From: Apostichopus parvimensis
Lineage: Eukaryota; Echinodermata; Holothuroidea; Aspidochirotida; Stichopodidae
NCBI GenBank assembly: GCA_000934455.1
Contig: KN882332.1
Span: 278,034-304,581 of the forward strand
DNA length: 26,548 nucleotides
Direction of reading: 5' to 3'
The number at the start of each line of letters is the position of its first letter. Within the stretch, counting starts at the first letter, position 1. A program made the position numbers and the translations under genes. Shown piece by piece: positions 19,258 to 26,548 of this stretch. Under the pieces are notes generated by a model. That model saw only the letters and a program-made list of their open reading frames with translations, had not been told where the DNA came from and made no database searches.

Positions 19258-19410
19258 TTGTCGTCGTCGTCATTGTTATTGTGATTATTATTATCATTAT
19301 CATTGTCAGTATCATTATCATTTTCATGATCGTTATCATTATCACTGTCATTGTGGTCGTCCTTGTCGTCTTGTTGTCATTGTCTTTATCGTCGTCGTCG
19401 TCGTTAAAAT
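19258..19410. repeat. Degenerate trinucleotide/hexanucleotide repeat (TCA/TCG/TTA type)
   Basis: About 150 bp of ATTATCATTATC-type units bounded on both sides by pure TCG runs (CGTCGTCGTC at 19260 and GTCGTCGTCGTCGTT near 19391). In one frame it encodes a Tyr/His/Cys-rich peptide; this is compositional and not a gene. Confidence 0.85.
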
Positions 19411-19831
19411 CAAGTCTTCTGAGGGGTGTAGTGGTGTAGGCAACTGGGATCGTAATGCATTTTACTGTACACTTTCAATCAAGTTTATTTCAAGCTCGTT
19501 ATCACATATTTGTTTCTCTTACTCTATATATTTATACTATTTCTACCTTGCCATGTGTATTTACATTTATACTATATTTTTGGTTTAAAATAAAAAACTG
19601 TATTTCAGTTGCTATAGTTCTCTGGGCTATTATATCCAGAAACAGGCCTCTTTTGTATTCCTATGCGATGGTGATGTTGTGTGGATGTGGGTGTATGTGA
19701 CACTTTCTTGTAAACACAACATCTCGATAATTGAACTTGGCTTAATATAAACTCATACTTTACATGTGGGTAACACATATTGAGTAGAAGATTTCTATTG
19801 TGTTTGGTGGAAGTCAAAGTACGCCATGTGA
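19411..19831. other. Non-coding stretch
   Basis: AT-rich, with TATATTTATACTAT-like runs. The open frames here overlap in several frames and lack splice signals. Nothing is supported. Confidence 0.3.
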
Positions 19832-19835
19832 GGTC

Positions 19836-20531
19836 AAACTGAAACCTACTGGAAAATGATAGGTATCACTTCATATGTAAGGGATGGGCATTTCCAGTAA
19901 TTTATATTGGTGGGCCACCACTGACAGAGTCCGCCCCCCCCCCCTTATTAACCTATGTCAGCTTATGGTGTAACCAATTGAAAACTACTGGAAAATGATA
20001 GGTAGGACTTTAGATTTAAGGAGAGTCATTTCCAGTAATTTCTACTGGCGGGGTACCCCTGTCCGTTGTCCCAACATCTGCAGTAGGTTTCAAGTGGTTA
20101 CCCCATGAGCCAGTGGCGGAGCTAGGGGTATTGGTCAGGGAGGGCAAGAATGGTCTGTAGGGGCGCTTTCAACACTATCTAAGCGGAGCGCCACCACAGG
20201 TTGGCGCGGAGCGTACAGAAAATTTTTCAATAAAGATACTCCCTAGATCGCAGGAAATGACCCTTTCCGGGCCTTGCTAATTTGCAGATAAACGAAGAAT
20301 AAATAGGTGTCGTTGCCATTTTGTCAGAAAATTACACCAACAGAATGTGACAAATGTCAATAGGTAGATGAGAGCGCAACAAAAAGTCAATAATCGCGAA
20401 TAAGTAAAAAGTAGTAAAAAGCTGAAAAGGGCGCCAGCAGTCCATTTGAGTCCGTCGGGGGGGGGGGCATCCGCCCCCCTGACTGTAGGGACGCTCCGCC
20501 ACTGCCATGAGCTGACCTAAGCCATCCATGA
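19836..20531. repeat. Repeat block with direct and inverted copies, interrupted by a hAT-type MITE
   Basis: TACTGGAAAATGATAGGTA occurs at about 19847 and 19987, each followed about 45-55 bp later by ATTTCCAGTAATTT, giving a tandem unit of about 140 bp. The segment at about 19947-19990 (CCTATGTCAGCTTATGGTGT onward) is matched in inverted orientation by 20082 to about 20530. That inverted copy is split by the element at 20111-20504. A poly-C run lies near 19935. Confidence 0.6.
20111..20504. mobile_element. 394-bp hAT-type MITE
   Basis: The ends are CAGTGGCGGAGC (20111-20122) and its complement at 20493-20504. An 8-bp duplication CCATGAGC flanks it (20103-20110 and 20505-20512). CAGTG-starting TIRs with 8-bp duplications are typical of hAT elements, although this target site does not fit the nTnnnnAn preference. 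The inside has a G homopolymer near 20458 and no coding capacity. Confidence 0.75.
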
Positions 20532-20633
20532 GGGGGTCAATTATTGATGACTGGCGAAGCTACCCCACCACCAATAATCAAAGGCGATGGCCATTTGTTG
20601 CTCTTGGGGCCACACCTGACACATTGTTCTTAC

Positions 20634-20755
20634 TTTTATGGGGTTACCAATGAAAGCTGATCTAGGGTAGCTTTTAGGTGAATTTAAAATTGCCCTCCCA
20701 GCCACACCCACCACAGCAGGTTTGCCAGTCGTCTGGTTTCGTATACAGGAATGCA
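20634..20755 (-). CDS. Candidate internal exon on the minus strand
   Basis: On the minus strand an acceptor (AAAATTCACAG, AG at 20757-20756) precedes a 122-nt block ending at 20634 before a strong GTAAGA donor. With a 2-nt lead it gives 40 open codons: HSCIRNQTTGKPAVVGVAGR followed by AILNSPKSYPRSAFIGNPIK. It ends in phase 0, compatible with the phase-0 start of the exon at 8144-8324, but that would need a 12.3-kb intron. The frame also continues past the donor without a stop, so the splice call rests on the donor alone. No family is recognised. Confidence 0.3.
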
Positions 20756-20759
20756 CTGT

Positions 20760-21625
20760 GAATTTTGTGATGTACAAGGCAATTGGTTACCAATTCTTAG
20801 CTAACCAAACCCTCTGGGCTCCTGCTCTATTAGTAGCATGAACACAGTAACATATGGGTTTTTTCTCCTGACCAACGCAACAAGTACAAGGCACCTCTCT
20901 TTTTTAATTGACAACAAGCCATCCATCATAGCTATAGCATATGAGAAAGAGCATTAACTTCTAGAAATAATTAAAACCCATTGAATTCAATATTTCATAC
21001 TCATAGTTTCGGGGACAATGCCTTTGTGTAATACCCTACATGTAATACCCAGCTAGGACACCTTGAAGCAGGAGTCATAACCAAGGAAAAACATCAGAAA
21101 TGATCTCAGAGCATGTGAATGACTTGTGAATGTTCATATGGACTCCCCTGTTTTGATTAAATTTCAGGAATATCCAGACCCGTATGGCTGTTCATGATGG
21201 AATCCATGATTAACCACACGATAACCAAACTAGTTGTTTCATTCGAATGGACCTAATACCCAATATTCCAGACAGCAATATTTGTGCCTGTGGGGTAAGC
21301 AATTGGAGGAAGGTGGGGGTGGGGGATGGGATATGATGCCCTTATTTTAAATTGATATTGCCCACAGTGGTTTCATGGGTACTGCACATTCTATAATTAA
21401 CCTATCAATTTCATGAAACGAATTAAAAAAGACCAAGGTGAAAAGACAAATGTTACCATATGCTTAATACATTGGAAAGAAATGTACATTTTAAACAGTA
21501 TGAGCTTATGACATCCCGCCCATATCCCTTGCCTCCTCCCCGCCCCCTCCCCTCCCCCCAAAAATCCTCACCTGGGTGAGAGATGTTGAGTTTAGCTTTT
21601 CAATATGCAGGTTAGTTAATTCCTA
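20760..21625. other. Non-coding stretch with G-rich and C-rich tracts
   Basis: A G-rich run at 21304-21330 (GGAGGAAGGTGGGGGTGGGGG) and a C-rich run at 21528-21560 face each other about 200 bp apart and could be the arms of a degraded fold-back element. Near 21165 an acceptor-like AAATTTCAG and near 21294 a donor-like GTAAGC occur, but all three frames between them contain stops. Confidence 0.35.
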
Positions 21626-21629
21626 TTAA

Positions 21630-22033
21630 GTCCCGGTCACACTACAGCGATATTTTATCGGAATACTGTCCGATTTTTCCGATTTTAGGCCGAAGAGTGA
21701 GGTTTGTGGTAGTGAATGTAATGAACGCAGTGGAATATTCGAATACCTACTCCAAATCTGAGGGGTTCTGGAACGGACTACATTCTGAAGTGACGTCACA
21801 TCGAAAAACGATAAAAATCGTAAGAGAAATCGGATAGCTATCCGATAAAAGGAAACGGAGTCAATATCAAAAGTTAGGAGAGGGCTATTCCACATCGGAA
21901 TGGCTTAACAGATAGCAAATCAGGTCCTTTATCACTGTGGCTAGAAGACCCGAACGAAAAAATGGCAGTTTCGATTCCTCCGGGAAAATCGGTTGGAATT
22001 CCGATAAAATATCGCTGTAGTGTGACCGGGCCT
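21630..22033. mobile_element. 404-bp TTAA-flanked MITE
   Basis: Both ends carry CCCGGTCACACTACAGCG followed by ATATTTTATCGGAAT in inverted orientation, an arm of about 33 bp. TTAA lies directly outside (21626-21629 and 22034-22037). The terminal two or three bases differ between ends (GT against AGG). TTAA duplication suggests piggyBac or Kolobok mobilisation. Open frames on the minus strand here are accidental. Confidence 0.85.
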
Positions 22034-22157
22034 TTAAAGTAAAGTAAATCTATGAAAAAGTTTCTCTTATTGTCAATGTGATCACTATAGTAGACGTGAA
22101 ATGTTGGGCTTTCAGCACTGTGGAAATAAAAGTGGTGAGATATTAACAAATGTTGCA

Positions 22158-22270
22158 GTCAGGGACGTCGCTAGAGGGGGGTGTGGGGGTGTCTCACCCC
22201 CAAACTTGGTAAAACTGACGATAGATGGAAAATTGGAGTGCGACAGTCGGAATTTCCGACTGTCGCACTC
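22158..22270. repeat. GC-rich terminus and a near-perfect 35-nt inverted repeat
   Basis: CAGGGACGTCGCTAG (about 22159) resembles the GGGCGT-type repeat ends at 15000 and 16320. A small hairpin GGGGGTG-TCT-CACCCCC follows at 22185-22201. At 22236-22270 a 17-bp arm GAGTGCGACAGTCGGAA, one T, and the exact complement form a hairpin; pairing continues outward over AAATT/AATTT with one mismatch. It is probably a fold-back element end; no gene is involved. Confidence 0.8.
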
Positions 22271-22309
22271 TAATTTATCTAGGCCTATTCATATAAACCT
22301 GTGATTGTG

Positions 22310-23145
22310 AATGACCTCATATTTACCACGTTTATCTTGCCACTTTGAGAAATTGTATCTCGGATTAAAATCAACATACAGTATTACCTTAAAATATAAT
22401 GAAATAATTCAGCAAGAATGAGTTATGAACCACAAAAGAGGGCGCTATCCTCCTTTCACTACCGAGGCTCGAACAACACAGTGTGACAACATATTACATA
22501 TATTACATATTAACAACTGATTAACTTACAGAACCTAGCTGATAAAACATAGCTTGGAAAAGGTGCTTAGTACCATGCTTATTTTAAACAATAAGAAATG
22601 ACCCTTCAATCTCTCAGAAAATACGCAATAAAAACTGGACTACTGTAAGTTCTGTAGCACATGTACACTAACACCACAGTTGCAGAGAGGCTATGCAAAT
22701 AAGGTAGCCTAACGCTCAACATCCATGGAGAGCCAAACAGGCAAATTTCACTTTACCACACTACTGTATTCTTTTAGTCCGTACTGTTAATGAGAAGAAT
22801 GTGTCCATTTTTTCTTACCGTAATATAGGTGGTTACCCGTAGTCAAATCATATCAATTTCAATAGCAACTTGAGAAATTGTAACCAAAAGTCAAAAGATT
22901 ACCGCATCATTGCTCAAACATTTACTTAAGGGGGATTGAAATTTTGTTGTTGATTACTCGAACACTAATAGTAATATCCTATTACCAATGATTGTCAGAT
23001 TTCAGATAACCTCATATCAAAAGATGTCAAAATAATTAATTTATGACATTCTTCTTTTCCATATTGTACATAAAGGATAAAACACCAAAACAGGTGATGG
23101 CTAAATCACACTACCGTCACATGTGAGAAACATATTCCTACACAG
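22310..23145. other. Non-coding stretch upstream of the plus-strand exons
   Basis: Presumed intron. Contains a short TACATATTACATAT repeat near 22490-22510. No further exon could be defined, although the 23146 exon needs a preceding exon ending with one extra base. Confidence 0.35.
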
Positions 23146-23289
23146 AAGACATCCAAGTTGCCCTATGGAGCAGTGCTACTGACATTCCAGGGAAGCTTGA
23201 AAATTGGGTAGAAATAAGCCATGTTAATGAAAGAATGCTTTCCACCAAGAACCATCTATGTGGCGACCACCCAAGACACTCAAATAACA
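23146..23289 (+). CDS. Internal exon of an unrecognised plus-strand gene
   Basis: An acceptor (ACATATTCCTACACAG, AG at 23144-23145) precedes a 144-nt block that ends before a consensus GTGAGT donor at 23290. Only one frame is open throughout: a 2-nt lead, 47 codons and one leftover base. It reads DIQVALWSSATDIPGKLENW then VEISHVNERMLSTKNHLCGD and HPRHSNN. The leftover A joins the GT lead of the next exon to form AGT (Ser). The text looks like a genuine folded or semi-ordered protein, but I do not recognise the family. Confidence 0.55.
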
Positions 23290-23378
23290 GTGAGTCTAAA
23301 TACTGTAACCTTCAAATTTCAATACATGTAGAACACTCATTCTAGTAATTCTGTGACATCAATGTTCTTTCTTGTTAG

Positions 23379-23449
23379 GTCCCACGAGTTCAGTCAGGGC
23401 TCCATTAAACGATCATTCATTTGCCTCTTATATTACAAATAGGTGGTGA
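23379..23449 (+). CDS. Terminal coding exon of the same plus-strand gene
   Basis: A very good acceptor (AATGTTCTTTCTTGTTAG, AG at 23377-23378) follows an 89-nt intron. In the phase set by the previous exon it reads SPTSSVRAPLNDHSFASYIT, NRW and then TGA at 23447-23449. A donor-like AG/GTGGTG just before the stop is weaker. Small intron, exact phase match and early stop together suggest the C-terminus of a protein. A possible alternative last exon begins at 24243. Confidence 0.5.
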
Positions 23450-24242
23450 ACAACCAAACAGAGACTGTCTTATGTATTTCTTGAGAAAAAAAACAGAAGG
23501 AATGTTTTGAACAAAGTGCAAACATATGGAATATCCTTTTCAACAACAAATCTCTCCTTTGGACAGCCAAACAAGACACAAGTTCTCCAATTGGAGTGTT
23601 GTCCATTAATGGACAACCATTAATTTTCTTTAAATTGAGGCTTGATAATATGCTAGTGTGAGCTGTTATGGTGCATGCCAACTGTCCCTCTGTCTGCATT
23701 TGTCTCTCTGTATGTATGTAATTATGTCCATACACACTGTTTATTTAGATGTCTGTGTTCAAGAACTTGCGCTCAATAGATCATTAGGTATCATGAAAGG
23801 CCATCGTTTGATATATCCCAATGGTTTCAACATATTAAAGGAGTTAACTCTAGCATAAGGCACTGCATAAGTTGGTGCTCTGGTATCTTCTAAATGAAAC
23901 ATGTTGTATCTCACTAATTGTTCGAAACAACAAGATGACTAGATAACTAACAACCCCCATCCCCCTCCCCCACCTCATATACAAGATATTAGTTCATAAC
24001 AGAACAACTGTTTCCCACTTAAACAGTATCTTATTGTTATGTCCTAATTTAATAAACCTCCACCAGGTTAAAAGACAGTACATAAAGAATTATGTCAACA
24101 CTAAAGATCAAAATCAAAAGCTACCTACAACAATGCATTCACCTCTCTGCCTCAAAATTGCACAAACATGAAATGATACTGTACTACATATCCATGCATT
24201 CTTAAAATCATTTATTCATAAACTTTTCATTTCTCTTTACAG
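23450..24242. other. Likely 3' untranslated or downstream DNA
   Basis: Follows the stop at 23447-23449. AATAAA occurs at about 24049. A 100-codon minus-strand frame at 23433-23735 and a 66-codon plus-strand frame at 23658-23858 lack splice or family support. A C-rich run lies at 23956-23975. Confidence 0.35.
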
Positions 24243-24455
24243 GTAAAATCAACACCTGCATTAGAGAACAACCTAAACATCATTGGGTACACTGTGGAAG
24301 ACGAAACATTCCTACTACTCTGCTTAACTGGTCATGACACAGTGGAATATAAACCCACAGAAGAGACATTGACGAAACTACTGATGCTAGCATCAGTAGT
24401 TTCGGCAGCTGCCACCTTCATCCCTCATAAAGGACATTATTGCAGGGTTGGATGA
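24243..24455 (+). CDS. Candidate terminal or alternative exon
   Basis: A strong acceptor (TTTCATTTCTCTTTACAG, AG at 24241-24242) opens two readable frames. In phase 0 it gives VKSTPALENNLNIIGYTVED, ETFLLLCLTGHDTVEYKP and onward to a TGA at 24453-24455. In the phase that fits the exon at 23146-23289 it gives KINTCIREQPKHHWVHCGRR and stops at a TGA after about 32 codons. A perfect 32-nt palindrome (24373-24404) inside the longer frame suggests that its second half comes from a mobile element. Coding status is uncertain. Confidence 0.28.
   Translation, partial: VKSTPALENNLNIIGYTVEDETFLLLCLTGHDTVEYKPTEETLTKLLMLASVVSAAATFIPHKGHYCRVG
24373..24404. repeat. Perfect 32-nt palindrome next to a GGCAGCTGCC palindrome
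   Basis: The half-site CGAAACTACTGATGCT is followed by its exact complement. A second palindrome GGCAGCTGCC overlaps its right edge at 24404-24413. On the minus strand the order TGAAGG, T, GGCAGCTGCC, GAAAC resembles the TGAAGA - hairpin - GAAAC order of the Penelope-like motif at 6851-6888. Confidence 0.85.
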
Positions 24456-24619
24456 AGAAATGCCAATATCACTACAGTCACAAGTCATGACAAATAGATA
24501 ATGTTCTTGAAACAAATCTTTGACAAAAGTTCTTGGTACAGATTCAGACTGATAACTGTCTTATTCTCAAAACAATAACCCCAACCACAGCAAAAACCCT
24601 CTACCATCATACATACAAA

Positions 24620-25760
24620 CATTAGTCATAATCTTCGTATCTAGAACTCTTGCCAACATAAACAGCACAACAAACATAGAACATTACTAACACTATTTTA
24701 TCCTTTCATCTTCAACTCTTAGCATACTTAAAAGACCACTTACTGTGCACAGTACTAGCACCATTCCTTCCACATCTACACATTTTTCGCCATCACACTA
24801 TTCCTGCTTTTATCGCTCCACATTTCTGGCCACCGTGTACAGTCTGAAAACCATTCTTACCTTAACATCTCACTTTTGGTCATCAATCACAAGCTACATA
24901 CAAGCTTCATACAGTACAGACACCATGCCAACTTAACATCTACACTTCTGGCCATCAATAACAAACTACTAACTTTGTACAGAACTCAAACCATTCCTGC
25001 TTCTCAGTAACAAGCTACTAACGTTTTAAGTACTAAAACCATTCTTGCCTTTACAGCTAAATTTCTGCTGATGTATAAACCAACTTCTGACTGTGTACAA
25101 TAATAACCGCACTCCTATTTTAAGAACTTTCTACACCCTTTGCTATCAATAACAATATATAATTTCATACAGTTCTAATACAATTACTGCAATGATCACC
25201 AGACCTCTAAACATCAACAAGCTATTACCTTTGTATAGTATACAAATAATGAATGGTTAGGAGTGCAATAGTGCAAATATTTCATGAGTTGAAAGATGGA
25301 ATGTTCCATTCAACGAGGCGCAGCCGAGTTGAATGGAACAAATTACATCTTTCAACGAATGAAATATTTGCACTATTGCACTCATAACCATTCATTATTT
25401 GTTTTATACAACACCTTCAAATTTGGATATAATTGGAGTAAAATGCACTCATGCAACAGATTGTTTTGAACAGACTGGTTTCTCTGCTCTCTTACCATTG
25501 AAAAAAGTGCTATCAAAAAAGTATAACCCATGGTTCTATTTCATAGAGTGCAATAGAGCGGATTTTGCATGCAATCGACGAGCAATTGACCAATCAAATG
25601 GCCGGAATATAATTAGGTGTTGTATAATACTATATAGTACAAGCAATCTTTCTTACTTTCACATGTACACATCTTGCTATTAACTAGAACCTCTTAGCTT
25701 TGTACAGTTCTAATGTGCAGTCTTTCTACCTTTTACAGTACAACTCTATCTTTGTTGTTG
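24620..25760. repeat. Degenerate tandem repeat array, unit roughly 75-90 bp
   Basis: Recurring blocks are ATCAATAACAAGCTACTAAC, TTTGTACAGTACTA, ACCATTCTTGCCTTTACA and ACTTCTGGCCATCA, for example near 24830, 24890, 24950, 25010, 25140 and 25220, and again at 25670-25740 beyond the MITE. The plus-strand frame at 24745-24936 is a by-product of the array. Confidence 0.6.
25241..25632. mobile_element. 392-bp fold-back MITE inserted in the tandem array
   Basis: TATAGTA flanks both sides (25234-25240 and 25633-25639). The left third is a long imperfect hairpin: arm 25243-25314, loop GAGGCGCAGCCGA, arm 25328-25401. The remainder carries GTTTTATACAACACC (about 25400) and, inverted, GGTGTTGTATAA near the right end. 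It interrupts the array unit between its CTTTGTACAG-like and ACAAGCAATC parts. A 7- or 8-bp duplication would fit P-element or hAT mobilisation; the class is not settled. The 94-codon frame at 25399-25683 lies mostly inside it and is not called a gene. Confidence 0.65.
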
Positions 25761-26548
25761 ACACTGTTCAATTTGGACCAAGTTTCTATGTTTACCTGTT
25801 CAGCAGTAACAATAAAAACCAAAACTACTAGCTCGTTGCAATATAAAATAAGCTTTACGTCTTTGCTCATGCTACATACTACCAACTATAGAGGAGCATT
25901 ATATGCAATAAACACTCACATATATCTTCCATGACAACCTCCAACTTATCAGAAAGAGACCTGTAGAATAGTTGGGCTCTTAGGCAATTTTCCTCAACCC
26001 TTACAATTGTCTGAGGTATGAAAAGTTCTTTCATATAAATGTCAACTTGCTAATAAAAAATAAAGATAACTTCAAGATTAAAGTTTCAAGCACCAACACA
26101 CTACTCCATGGCACACATGTTAGAAACAAGTACGTTATTTTTCACTACCTCATATTTTATTCAACTTATTATTTTATTATAAATATTCTAGCAGTTTCCA
26201 ACAAAGTTGTTCTGGAAAAAAATATTATCTCTTTTTGTTTGTATGGCACTTGCTTCATATTCAGCCCCAGTCACTAATAAGTCTAATACTGGGTTTGCCA
26301 CTCTTCTATTTGAATGTACTTATTCATTGAACTTGCATGGTAATAAGTTTCATAAAAGTTTCAACATGATAGCTTCATTCATTGATATTGAATTTGTTCT
26401 GTGAAAAAGACATGTGTGCAATGATGCTGTTATAGTATCAACTACTGCACCATTGGTGCTCTTGTCATAGTAATGATTATGCATATTTTATCCATTTCAT
26501 CAAAGCTTCAACCTCTATATTTAGCTTTCCAAAAGGTTCAAAGTTCAA
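25761..26548. other. AT-rich non-coding end of the window
   Basis: No splice-supported frames, TIRs or tandem repeats were recognised. Open frames at 26047-26277 and 26207-26404 overlap each other and have low-complexity hydrophobic text. Confidence 0.3.

Noticed and set aside
19205-19588. 127-codon plus-strand frame rich in His, Tyr and Cys
   Set aside because: It translates the trinucleotide repeat at 19258-19410; the composition is explained by the repeat.
21165-21293. Exon-like block between AAATTTCAG and GGG/GTAAGC
   Set aside because: All three plus-strand frames contain stop codons.
21626-22149. Two minus-strand frames of 89 and 91 codons
   Set aside because: Both lie in or across the TTAA MITE and include its TIR sequence; no protein family is suggested.
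25399-25683. 94-codon plus-strand frame with protein-like stretches
   Set aside because: It lies inside the fold-back MITE and runs into its flank; it begins in the inverted-repeat arm.
1-26548. CRISPR arrays, operons, bacterial promoters, rRNA and tRNA genes
   Set aside because: None seen. Intron signals, repeat families and low coding density indicate an animal nuclear genome, and repeats here are TIR-bounded or tandem, not spacer arrays.

Overview
This is a repeat-rich, intron-rich piece of animal nuclear DNA. No bacterial-type operons, long intact ORFs, rRNA or tRNA genes were found. The transposon families point to a marine invertebrate, most likely a deuterostome such as an echinoderm. 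They are a Mag/SURL-like Ty3/gypsy relic, a Penelope-like element with a GIY-YIG domain, a ZMYM1-like hAT relic, and many short TTAA-, TA- or 8-bp-TSD DNA elements. The species call is inference only; no marker gene fixes it.

Layout. 1-6184 is a stack of DNA transposons: a 1.45-kb TTAA element (76-1526), then a second TTAA element (1596-6184). The second carries a 2,955-bp TA-flanked insertion (1881-4835), which itself holds a 603-bp hAT-type element (3197-3799), plus a separate 614-bp TTAA insertion (5253-5866). A shorter inverted relative of the host element at 10805-11690 lacks both direct insertions and so serves as an empty-site control.

6481-9109 is the most gene-like part. Two minus-strand exons (8324-8144 and 6605-6481) join in exact codon phase across an intron that contains a decayed Penelope-like 3' end. 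A candidate plus-strand gene (8436-9109) begins about 110 bp from the first of them. 11872-13584 is a broken gag-protease-RT relic on the minus strand. 13585-16300 is unresolved DNA with an 85-N gap. 16520-17220 is a frameshifted hAT transposase relic.

17221-22300 is mostly non-coding: a degenerate trinucleotide tract, a 394-bp hAT-type MITE, a possible minus-strand exon (20755-20634), a 404-bp TTAA MITE and a near-perfect 35-nt inverted repeat. 23146-23449 holds two plus-strand exons that join in phase and end at a stop, read as the 3' end of a gene. 24600-25760 is a degenerate tandem array split by a 392-bp fold-back MITE. The rest shows nothing I can support.

How it fits together: at least three host transcription units seem to pass through or end in this window, with exons sitting as small islands in introns filled by selfish DNA. 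I did not find a new multi-gene system. The most informative structures are the three-level transposon nest with its empty-site comparator, the hammerhead-like motif on the Penelope relic, and the phase-matched short exons that simple ORF calling misses. All gene calls come from reading splice signals and frames by eye, and none was tested against a database.
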